Below are positions 1 through 6,860 of a stretch of DNA of 35,651 bases, piece by piece. Within the stretch, counting starts at the first letter, position 1; every line of letters begins with the position of its first letter. The position numbers and the translations under genes were made by a program. The notes under the pieces were generated by a model. It made no database searches. It saw only the letters and a program-made list of their open reading frames with translations, and was not told the origin of the DNA. The stretch is taken from positions 53,703 through 89,353 of the forward strand of contig DGXY01000103.1 of the NCBI GenBank assembly GCA_002396885.1, given 5' to 3'. Source of the stretch: Akkermansiaceae bacterium UBA5020 (lineage in GTDB: Bacteria > Verrucomicrobiota > Verrucomicrobiia > Verrucomicrobiales > DEV007).

Positions 1-92
1 CCACCACTCAAATACTCCACCACTCCAATACTCCACCACTCCAATACTCCACCACTCCAATACTCCACGACTCCAATACTCCACCACTCCAT
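1..92. repeat. 16-bp tandem repeat array
   Basis: The unit CCACCACTCCAATACT occurs five times (1-16, 17-32, 33-48, 49-64, 65-80) followed by a 12-base partial copy (81-92). Copy 1 has one change (CTCAAATACT) and copy 5 has one change (CCACGACT); copies 2 to 4 are identical. The array probably extends left of the window. It stops six bases before the ridA start codon, so the repeat occupies the place where a ribosome binding site and promoter would be expected. The near-identity of the copies suggests recent slippage or expansion. It is a low-complexity array, not a CRISPR, since it has no unique spacers. Confidence 0.95.
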
Positions 93-97
93 CCGAA

Positions 98-559
98 ATG
101 TCTCCCGAAGCCCGTCTCGCCGAACTCGGCATCGTCCTTCCTCCCGCCCCTAAGCCGGGCGGCGTTTACAAACCGCTCGTCATCGTCGGCAAGCTCGCCT
201 GGCTTTCGGGTCACGGTCCCTGCGTCGATGGCGAGACCTACGAGACGGGCCGTGTCGGAGCCGATCTCACCCTCGAACAGGGTCAGGAAGCAGCGCGAAA
301 GGTGGGGCTCTCCCTCCTCGCGACGATGAAGCGCGAACTCGGATCGCTCGACCGCGTCTCCCGGCTCATCAAGACCCTTGCCCTCGTCAATTGCACCGCC
401 GACTTCACCCAGCAGCCTCAGGTGATCAACGGCTTCTCGAATCTCTTCGCCGAAGTCTTCGGAGAAGATGGCATCGGGGCGCGTAGCGCACTCGCCGCGA
501 ACACCCTCCCGGGCAACATCCCCGTGGAGATCGAGATCATCATCGAACTGAAGGACTGA
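98..559 (+). CDS. RidA family (YjgF/YER057c/UK114) protein
   Basis: The 153-residue protein matches the longer branch of the RidA family, whose members hydrolyse reactive enamine/imine intermediates such as 2-aminoacrylate in the cytoplasm. The C-terminal stretch around GARSALAANTLP (about residues 127-138) corresponds to the family's conserved ARxxVxxxxLP segment; Arg129 aligns with the carboxylate-binding arginine. The ATG lies six bases after a 16-bp tandem repeat array and has no Shine-Dalgarno sequence. The gene ends seven bases before a PLP-dependent D-amino acid lyase gene, so the two are very likely co-transcribed. This fits a role in clearing the enamine made by that enzyme (inference). 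The family assignment is firm; the substrate is not known. Confidence 0.9.
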   Translation: MSPEARLAELGIVLPPAPKPGGVYKPLVIVGKLAWLSGHGPCVDGETYETGRVGADLTLEQGQEAARKVGLSLLATMKRELGSLDRVSRLIKTLALVNCTADFTQQPQVINGFSNLFAEVFGEDGIGARSALAANTLPGNIPVEIEIIIELKD

Positions 560-565
560 CGCCCG

Positions 566-1678
566 ATGAACCGCATCGCCAATCTCGAATCCGTTCCCTC
601 CCCCGCCCTGCTCTTCGACGTCGACGCGATCCGGCGGAATTTCGATCTGATGCTCCGCATCGTTGGCGGCGACGCCTCGAAGCTGCGTCCCCACATCAAG
701 ACCCACAAGTGCGGCGAGATCCTCGAGCTCCAGCACGGACTCGGCATCCGCCATGTCAAGGCCGCGACCATCGCCGAGGCCGAGCTCTCCGCGCAGTCGG
801 GCATGAACGATGTGCTTATCTCCTACCCCCTCGTCGGGCCAAACGTGACGCGTCTCTTCCAGCTCATCGACGCCTACCCGGAGACGCAGTTCTCCTGCCT
901 CGTCGATTGCGAGGAGGCACTTGGTGCCTTTGTCAGGACCGGTCATGGGCCGGTCCCTCTTTTCGTCGACCTCGACTGCGGCATGCACCGCACCGGCATC
1001 GCTCCCGGACCCGGTGTGGTCGCCCTCGTGCGTGCCATCGTCGCGAATCCCGCCCTGCGTTTCGCGGGACTGCACGCCTACGACGGTCACATCCACGATG
1101 CCTCCCTCGAGGCCCGCACCGAGCAATTCGAGGCCGCCATGGCCATTGTCGAGGAAACCCTCGGCGCAATCGAGAGCGAAGTCGGCCCCGTCCCTCTCCT
1201 CGTCGCGGGCGGCTCGCCCACCTTCGGCCTGCACGCTGCCCGCGCCCTCTCCGAGGCCCGCCCGCGCCACTGCTCACCCGGCACCACCGTGCTCTGGGAC
1301 TGCGGCTACGGGCCGAACTACACCGACCTGCCCTTCGAGGCAGCCGCTTTCCTTCTGACGCGCGTCATTTCCCATCCCGGAGGCGGCCGAATCTGCCTCG
1401 ACCTCGGACACAAGGCCGTCGCGGCGGAGAATCCCATCACCCGCCGCGTTGCCTTTCCCGCCATTCCCGACGCGGAATTCCTTTCTCAAAGCGAGGAGCA
1501 TCTCGTCCTCGGCGTGGCCGATCCCTCAGCCTGGCCCATTGGCACGGAACTGGTCGGCATCCCCAAACACGTCTGCCCGACGGTGGCCCTGCATCAGGAA
1601 GCACGCCTCATCCGCGACGGAGCGATTACCGGCGAGGCCTGGAAGATCGGCGCAAGAGACCGACGGATCACGATTTGA
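566..1678 (+). CDS. D-threonine aldolase / D-serine dehydratase-like PLP enzyme
   Basis: A 370-residue fold-type III PLP enzyme (alanine racemase-like N-terminal barrel plus D-serine dehydratase-like C-terminal domain). The PLP lysine is in RPHIKTHK (Lys45). The C-terminal KHVCPT motif (His335, Cys337) matches the metal-binding His-x-Cys of D-serine dehydratase and D-threonine aldolase. Members cleave or dehydrate D-3-hydroxy amino acids: D-threonine aldolase gives glycine plus an aldehyde, while D-serine or hydroxyaspartate dehydratases release an enamine. The seven-base gap to the upstream ridA gene suggests one operon and slightly favours a dehydratase, because RidA acts on such enamines (inference). 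The stop codon TGA abuts the stop of the convergent sulfatase gene in a TGATCA palindrome, with no terminator between them. The exact substrate cannot be told from sequence. Confidence 0.85.
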   Translation: MNRIANLESVPSPALLFDVDAIRRNFDLMLRIVGGDASKLRPHIKTHKCGEILELQHGLGIRHVKAATIAEAELSAQSGMNDVLISYPLVGPNVTRLFQLIDAYPETQFSCLVDCEEALGAFVRTGHGPVPLFVDLDCGMHRTGIAPGPGVVALVRAIVANPALRFAGLHAYDGHIHDASLEARTEQFEAAMAIVEETLGAIESEVGPVPLLVAGGSPTFGLHAARALSEARPRHCSPGTTVLWDCGYGPNYTDLPFEAAAFLLTRVISHPGGGRICLDLGHKAVAAENPITRRVAFPAIPDAEFLSQSEEHLVLGVADPSAWPIGTELVGIPKHVCPTVALHQEARLIRDGAITGEAWKIGARDRRITI

Positions 1679-3148
1679 TCAAGGTTTCCACCATTGATCC
1701 AGCAGTCCCCGCAATACAGCAACCGTCTCCGGAGATCCGGCTTCCCTGGAAACGTCCCTCGACTCGCCCGGATCTCGGCTGACGTCGAAGAGGGCCTCGG
1801 CTTTCAGGTAATCCCCCCACGGTTTCGCCCCGTGCGGCACGATCAGCTTGTAGTCGCCCTTCCTCACCCAGCGATAAGCAATCTCTCGTTCCGGGTGACC
1901 GAGCGACTCCGCGTCGCCGGGGTAGATCTCGCCAAAGACGGCGCGGTCCGGGTCGAGGTCGCCCAACAGATCCGCACCGGGCATGCCGGCACCGGCCGAC
2001 TCCGGAAGTCCCGCGGCCTTGAGCAGGGTTGGTACGATGTCGATGCTACTCACGAGTTGAGGATGGGTTGCGGGAGCCACCTTGCCGTCCCAACGGATCA
2101 GGATGGGGCTCCGGACACCTTCGTCGAAGGGAGCTCGTTTGCTCGTCTTCGTATGGGCGAACTCCTCGGGACGCGACTCCTCGGGCGTCGTCGACGGACT
2201 CCACCCGTTGTCGGCGACAAAAACGAAAATCGTGTTCGCCGGATTGCTGTTCTTCTCCACGAAGTCAATCAACCGACCCACCGTTTCGTCGAACTGGGCG
2301 ATCGCGGCATAGTAGGGAAGTTCGTGCGGCTCGACTCCGGGCCGCTCTCTCGCGATCTCGTAGTAGCGCTCCGGCGAGTCGTGGGGCTGATGCGGGAGAT
2401 AGGGGGCGTACCAGACGAACCAGGGCGTTTTCGCGGATTCGCTGTCGCGGATGAACGTCTCGATCGGCTCCATCGTCTCGCGACCGATCGCGAGACCGTG
2501 ATCGCCGTTGCCATGAGCGACGATCTCGCCACCCGGCAGTTTGCGGCCACCTCCGTAGGTCTGTGAGGCGGGAGGACCGGTAAAGGTGGTCATGCCCTCG
2601 GTGAAGCCGCCGTTGCGCCAATCCCCTTCCCAGAACTTACCGGTCTGGAGGCTGCGATAGCCGACCTCGGCGAGGAGGCGCGGCAAGGTCGGGACCCGCC
2701 GGATCAGGTCGAACTCCGCGGAGCGGGTCTCGACATATTCCTTTGCCGTGGCGATGCGATTGAAGGCCGCGTTTCCGGGAGGACCGTGATTGAAGTGGAC
2801 GAGGTGCTGGTGCGGATAGAGCCCGGTCATTAACGTGACGAGCGAAGGACGGCAAACGCTCGTGGTGAGGTAACCGTTCGGAAAACGGGCCGATTGCGCG
2901 GCGAGGCGGTCGAGATTAGGCGTGTGCACAGACTCGTTGCCCATGAACCCGTAGTCCGACCAGCTCTGGTCATCGGAGATGAGGTAGACGATGTTGGGCC
3001 GATCGGCGGAGTGGCCTGACAAAACCACCACCAGCAAGATCGCCAAGAACAGCCACGATGGCGGACAGGAATGTCCGCCCTCCTTGAGCCCATCCATCGG
3101 GGCCAAGGAGGGGCGAAATTCCTGTCGCCCGGCTAGCCCTGTCCTCAC
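1679..3148 (-). CDS. Secreted sulfatase (formylglycine family, CRPSL variant)
   Basis: Sulfatase-fold hydrolase, 489 residues from the chosen start, probably exported and acting on sulfate esters. The N-terminal RPNIVYLISDDQ strand has the metal-binding Asp59-Asp60. The formylglycine signature reads CRPSLVTLMTG with Cys99; the usual CxPSR arginine is a leucine, which I confirmed in the DNA around 2845-2860. I chose GTG at 3148 because its GTGA overlaps the TGA of the upstream gene (3147-3145), as the ATGA overlaps do at two other junctions in this operon. GTG at 3175 and ATG at 3097 are alternatives. Residues 7-30 are encoded by a palindromic element (3060-3130), directly before the hydrophobic signal core WLFLAILLVVVLSG. 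It is the last gene of a probable five-gene operon. Confidence 0.88.
   Translation of the reverse strand: MRTGLAGRQEFRPSLAPMDGLKEGGHSCPPSWLFLAILLVVVLSGHSADRPNIVYLISDDQSWSDYGFMGNESVHTPNLDRLAAQSARFPNGYLTTSVCRPSLVTLMTGLYPHQHLVHFNHGPPGNAAFNRIATAKEYVETRSAEFDLIRRVPTLPRLLAEVGYRSLQTGKFWEGDWRNGGFTEGMTTFTGPPASQTYGGGRKLPGGEIVAHGNGDHGLAIGRETMEPIETFIRDSESAKTPWFVWYAPYLPHQPHDSPERYYEIARERPGVEPHELPYYAAIAQFDETVGRLIDFVEKNSNPANTIFVFVADNGWSPSTTPEESRPEEFAHTKTSKRAPFDEGVRSPILIRWDGKVAPATHPQLVSSIDIVPTLLKAAGLPESAGAGMPGADLLGDLDPDRAVFGEIYPGDAESLGHPEREIAYRWVRKGDYKLIVPHGAKPWGDYLKAEALFDVSRDPGESRDVSREAGSPETVAVLRGLLDQWWKP
3060..3130. repeat. REPIN-like inverted palindrome doublet inside the sulfatase gene
   Basis: Left arm 3060-3086 and right arm 3104-3130 are inverted copies, 22 of 27 bases identical, separated by 17 bases. 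Each arm is itself a hairpin: left GGCGGACA-GGAA-TGTCCGCC (3060-3079), right (reverse complement) GGGCGACA-GGAA-TTTCGCCC with one mismatch. Two of the differing base pairs are compensatory: C-G and G-C pairs in one arm are swapped in the other, so both stems are kept. The element is read in frame as sulfatase residues 7-30, immediately before the signal-peptide core. The topology resembles REPINs (paired inverted REP sequences); no RAYT transposase gene is present in the window. Confidence 0.85.
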
Positions 3149-4776
3149 TCCGGTATCCGGTTGAGCGTGTACCACGCGTTGGGATGATCGAGCGCCCGGC
3201 CAGAGGCCGATTTCAAGCCTGTCGTTCGCAGTTCATGAACATAGAGCGGCTTCAATCCGTCGATCACCAGCCTGACATTCATCCCATCGCCCGACGGCTT
3301 CGCCGAGACCACCTTCAACTCCGTCGTCTCCATTTCCTCGCCTCCGTAGGCGGACGAGTATTGATACGTGAACGAACTCATTGCAAAGGCTCCTGCAACT
3401 GAGGCCGGATCGACCGGCTCGCTAAAGAGGAGCTCGAAGCCATCCGGCTTCGCCCGCATCTCGCGGATCGCAAACGAAACCGCGCCCGCCAGTCGCACCC
3501 GCGAAAGTCCGTAAGAACGATTCCCCAGCGAAGACCACCCGCGATTCGTCATGCCGACGAAGAGCGAGCCATCCGGCGCGAAACAGAGCCGCACCACCGC
3601 CGCAGGAAAACCGCTGAGAAAAGGGAAACACGCCCCTTGGTATTCACCACCGACCTTTTCAAGGAAGACCCGGTTCACCGCCGCGTTCGTGAATTCACCG
3701 ACCAGCAACTGCCCGTCGAAGGGACCGAACTTCCCTCCCTGATCGATCACCTGGATGTCCGTGGCGCTGCGTCCCATCTTGTTGTAAGGCAGCCAGACCA
3801 CGGGGGGAACGAACTCCGGCGCTTCCGCGAGCGCCATCGGATAGGGCTGGTTCGGCTTGGGGATCACCGGCATCTGGAAAGGCGCCTCCGGTGACTTCAG
3901 GGATTCGATCGATTCCTGATTGCCGTAAAAGACGCCGGGGCGCAAGTGATGGACCGGGGTCGCGGGGATCCAGGTGCCCTGCTGGTCGGAGAAAAACATG
4001 TCGCCCTCGAGATTCGCCCCCAATCCGCAGGGTGATCGCATCCCGAGCGACTTGGGTTCGAAACGTCCGTTCTTTCCGATGATGCCTCCCCAGCCCTTCC
4101 AGCCTTTGGTGTTATCCGCAAGATCGCCCATGCCGAGATTGAGGGTCACCCAGCGGTTCCCCTTCCCGTCCTGCTCGGGACCGTAGACATACTCGTGGTA
4201 ATTCCCCGTCACGCCCCATCCATCGGCTTCGGTGAGGTATTCATCGGCAACATCGTCGCCATTCGTGTCGCGCAGCCGCGTGATCTCGGCGCGCTGGGCG
4301 ACGAGGAGGTCCTTGCCATCGCGAAGCAGTCCGAGCGGTTCATGCAAGCCCGTGGCGAAACGCTGATACCGGATCTCTCCGGGATTTTTCCCGAGAACGC
4401 CGTCAAGAAACCAGACTTCGCCTTTCCGGATCGAAACGGCGAGGCGGTCGGGACCGATCCACTCGAATCCACTCACCTCGAGACTGATGCCGTCGCCGGG
4501 CTTCCATTCCTTCGAACGCGAATCGCTCGGCGAACTGGCCGTGAGGATCTCGATGACTTCGTAGGCTGGTGATTCCGCATGGAGGACTGTAGAAAACAAA
4601 ACCAGTAACGCGATCCCGAGGATGGTGGCATGGGCATCTTGCCCATGCTTTCGGCGGACTGGACGCCGGAGAGCTGACGTCACGTCACCGGCCTGCGGTC
4701 GCAACGCCTCGATGCATGGGCAGGATGCCCATGCCACTTTCAGCCGTCCGAAACCCTCTTTCCGATGCTCGCTCAT
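3145..4776 (-). CDS. Secreted sorbosone dehydrogenase-like beta-propeller protein
   Basis: A protein of about 543 residues with the six-bladed propeller pattern of glucose/sorbosone dehydrogenase-like proteins common in the PVC phyla. Recognisable parts are an early blade (FEWIGPDRLAVSIRKGEVWF), the Asp-rich loop DTNGDDVADE that could bind calcium, the NYHEYVYGPEQD segment, and LCFAPDGSLFVG near the end, followed by a C-terminal domain. It probably oxidises a sugar-like substrate outside the cytoplasm and passes electrons to the co-transcribed cytochrome (inference). I chose ATG at 4776 because it overlaps the TGA of the cytochrome gene as ATGA; an in-frame TTG lies six bases upstream. Residues 14-51 are encoded by a palindromic repeat (4625-4737), pushing the signal core ILGIALLVLFSTVLHA to residues 52-67, an unusually long N-terminal extension. 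Confidence 0.82.
   Translation of the reverse strand: MSEHRKEGFGRLKVAWASCPCIEALRPQAGDVTSALRRPVRRKHGQDAHATILGIALLVLFSTVLHAESPAYEVIEILTASSPSDSRSKEWKPGDGISLEVSGFEWIGPDRLAVSIRKGEVWFLDGVLGKNPGEIRYQRFATGLHEPLGLLRDGKDLLVAQRAEITRLRDTNGDDVADEYLTEADGWGVTGNYHEYVYGPEQDGKGNRWVTLNLGMGDLADNTKGWKGWGGIIGKNGRFEPKSLGMRSPCGLGANLEGDMFFSDQQGTWIPATPVHHLRPGVFYGNQESIESLKSPEAPFQMPVIPKPNQPYPMALAEAPEFVPPVVWLPYNKMGRSATDIQVIDQGGKFGPFDGQLLVGEFTNAAVNRVFLEKVGGEYQGACFPFLSGFPAAVVRLCFAPDGSLFVGMTNRGWSSLGNRSYGLSRVRLAGAVSFAIREMRAKPDGFELLFSEPVDPASVAGAFAMSSFTYQYSSAYGGEEMETTELKVVSAKPSGDGMNVRLVIDGLKPLYVHELRTTGLKSASGRALDHPNAWYTLNRIPE
4625..4737. repeat. REPIN-like inverted palindrome doublet inside the propeller gene
   Basis: Arms 4625-4648 and 4714-4737 are inverted copies, 23 of 24 bases identical, separated by 65 bases. 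Each arm contains a perfect 9-bp hairpin, GCATGGGCA/TGCCCATGC, with a 3-base loop (4628-4648 and 4714-4734). The spacer contains TGACGTCACGTCA and a CGGCG/CGCCG pair. On the minus strand the element is an open frame read as residues 14-51 of the propeller protein, just before its signal-peptide core. Peptides of the GQDAHAT kind are, from memory, recurrent at N-termini of annotated verrucomicrobial proteins; I could not check this here. Confidence 0.88.
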
Positions 4777-6860
4777 TTCCAAGAATAGATAAATGTCAGG
4801 GTCATGCCCTCCGCTTTCGTCTGAACCGCAACCCCTTCCGGATGGGTCACGGCGGGGGCGGTTCCCTCGGTCCAGGAGAAACGGCGACCGAGTTTCCCGT
4901 CGGCGACGGAGTAGGCTTCTTCGACCGCGCGCTTACCCTCATCAAAAAGGAAGGTCGGATTGCCCATCGCATCGAGGCGATAACCACGGAAACGACGCCC
5001 CGTCTCGGCTCCGGTTTCGGGCAGGGCGACGACCGCATCACCGAGAGGCTTTTCGTAGGGAGCATGACGCGAATACCAAGTCTGGTAGGCATCGAAGAAG
5101 GCACCGCGCCAGACCACCGCCGGCCGCGCGCCGCTGCCGTCGTAGGCGAGATTGATCCCGCCAGGGAATCCGACGAGAATCGCCTTCGTACCGGTGCCCT
5201 CGAAGAAGGTGCGTTGAAGGATCGGACGATCGCTCGGAACGAGTTCGTAGAGTCCTGAGGTGCGGTCGGGAAAGCCTTCGGGCAGTCCCTCGCCTTTGCC
5301 GATGAAGGACCAGATCGCCGCGATCTGCCGTTCAGTGTCGCCCCCCAAGACATCCCTGACCGTCGCCTGACCTCCCGGCCAAAGCGGCGGCATGAGGGTG
5401 CCGGGCCGGTATCCGGCCGGATTCAGGAGATAACTGCGGAACCATTCGGGACGAAGTCTTTGGTCGAGCGAACTCAGGTCGAGCGCCTGGATGCCGAGCG
5501 AACGTTGTTCACCCCAAGTGTGGCAGGTGATGCAATTCGTGCCACCGACGATGCCGAGGAGCTTGCGCCCGGACTCGAGATCCTCGGGATGTTCGACGAG
5601 GGGCTTGGCTTCCGCTTCCGCGTCGATCTTCGCAAGCCACGCGGCGAGCGCTTTGGCATGGGCCGGGTAATTCGGCATGCGGGTTTTCACATAGGATCGC
5701 ACGCGGCTGCCCTCGGCCCCGGTGAAAACCCCTTCGAGCCAAGGTTGCTGCAATTTATGACCGATCCCGGTCAGCGGAGGCGCCAGCCGACCCGAGTCGC
5801 CAAGAGCCTCGTCGCCGACGAAGAAGGGATTTGTCTCCTGGGTCGGACCACCGATGCCATCGCGATCGTGGCAGGCGTAGCAGTTCATCGCCGCGAGGGT
5901 GAGCTTGCCGTCAGGATCGTCCTTCGCGCGCTCACCGGCGAGGAACGCGAGCAAGGAATCACGTTGTGCTTCGGTCAGGTCGTAATGAGGCAGACCCGGA
6001 ATCGGCTCGTTTGAAAGACAGGCATGCGGGGATTCTACCGCCGCTGGAATCGCGAGAAGCGGACTGGGCTTCAGCTCGCCGAGCGAATGGCAGGCGGCGC
6101 AGTTCAGTTTCGCGACAAGTTCCTTCCCTTTCGCCACCGCGTCGGGCGTCGCCTTCGGCCAAGGCTTGAGTTTTTTGGCATTGCCAGGGTCCGAGTCCTG
6201 GAAGTCGAGGAGATGCGCGGCAAGGTCGGCGGAATCCTGTCCTTCGAGCGCGACATGTGGCATGCGGCCATCGGGACGCCAAGTCGAGGGGGAATCGAGA
6301 AAAGCCATCAAGGCCGCGAAGCTGGTCTTCTTGCTGAAATCCGGATGCGCGATCGCGAGCGGCGAGACCTTCAAGTCGGCCGGAGCATGAGGCGGATGGA
6401 AATCCGGTGTCGGCGCGTGACAGGCCACACAGCCTTTCTCGTGATAGATCGCGCTGCCGCGCTCGGCGTTGGCGTGCTTCGGCACCTTCAGGTTCGCATT
6501 CTTCCCGAGGGTCCCGAGATAGGAAAGAATGGCGTCCATGTCAGGGTCGGCGAGACCATGGACCATGCGAGGCATGTTCGAGCCCTTGCGGCCCGCTTCA
6601 GGATCCCGCATAAAGGCGGCGAGCCAGTCGCGATCGACACGTTTCGAGAGGTCCATCAGATTCGGCCCTTTCCTCGGCACAACCACGCCTGAGCCGCCGT
6701 GGCAATTCGCGCAGCCGAGTTCGGAAAAGAGAACCGCGCCTCCTTCGGCCGATGGTTTTCCCGCGTGGAAACGCTCGTAACCGACGACGTGGGGGGCCGC
6801 GTCAACGGATCCCGCAAAGGCGATTGCCAAACCCAGCAAGTTTGACCAGACCCTCTTCAT
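4773..6860 (-). CDS. Penta-heme c-type cytochrome, secreted
   Basis: A 695-residue protein with a signal peptide (MKRVWSNLLGLAIAFAGSVDA) and five CxxCH heme-binding motifs: CANCH (Cys50), CVACH (Cys144), CAACH (Cys254), CYACH (Cys327) and CITCH (Cys443). The last 170 or so residues carry no heme motif and look like a beta-rich domain. It is probably a periplasmic or surface electron carrier, and its neighbour suggests it accepts electrons from the propeller dehydrogenase (inference). I chose ATG at 6860 because ATGA overlaps the stop of the upstream TIM-barrel gene and starts exactly at the signal peptide; an in-frame start at 6875 would add only MSGQV. Its own stop overlaps the next gene's ATG in the same way. 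The pattern resembles cytochromes linked to PVC sugar oxidation, but no exact relative is known to me. Confidence 0.87.
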   Translation of the reverse strand: MKRVWSNLLGLAIAFAGSVDAAPHVVGYERFHAGKPSAEGGAVLFSELGCANCHGGSGVVVPRKGPNLMDLSKRVDRDWLAAFMRDPEAGRKGSNMPRMVHGLADPDMDAILSYLGTLGKNANLKVPKHANAERGSAIYHEKGCVACHAPTPDFHPPHAPADLKVSPLAIAHPDFSKKTSFAALMAFLDSPSTWRPDGRMPHVALEGQDSADLAAHLLDFQDSDPGNAKKLKPWPKATPDAVAKGKELVAKLNCAACHSLGELKPSPLLAIPAAVESPHACLSNEPIPGLPHYDLTEAQRDSLLAFLAGERAKDDPDGKLTLAAMNCYACHDRDGIGGPTQETNPFFVGDEALGDSGRLAPPLTGIGHKLQQPWLEGVFTGAEGSRVRSYVKTRMPNYPAHAKALAAWLAKIDAEAEAKPLVEHPEDLESGRKLLGIVGGTNCITCHTWGEQRSLGIQALDLSSLDQRLRPEWFRSYLLNPAGYRPGTLMPPLWPGGQATVRDVLGGDTERQIAAIWSFIGKGEGLPEGFPDRTSGLYELVPSDRPILQRTFFEGTGTKAILVGFPGGINLAYDGSGARPAVVWRGAFFDAYQTWYSRHAPYEKPLGDAVVALPETGAETGRRFRGYRLDAMGNPTFLFDEGKRAVEEAYSVADGKLGRRFSWTEGTAPAVTHPEGVAVQTKAEGMTLTFIYSWK

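Noticed and set aside
1..92. Possible CRISPR array
   Set aside because: The repeats are contiguous 16-mers with no unique spacers and no cas genes nearby.
8..1270. Open frame antisense to ridA and the PLP enzyme, ending in a periodic Trp/Ser/Gly/Val peptide
   Set aside because: The periodic tail is the reverse translation of the 16-bp tandem repeat, and the rest lies opposite two well-supported genes.
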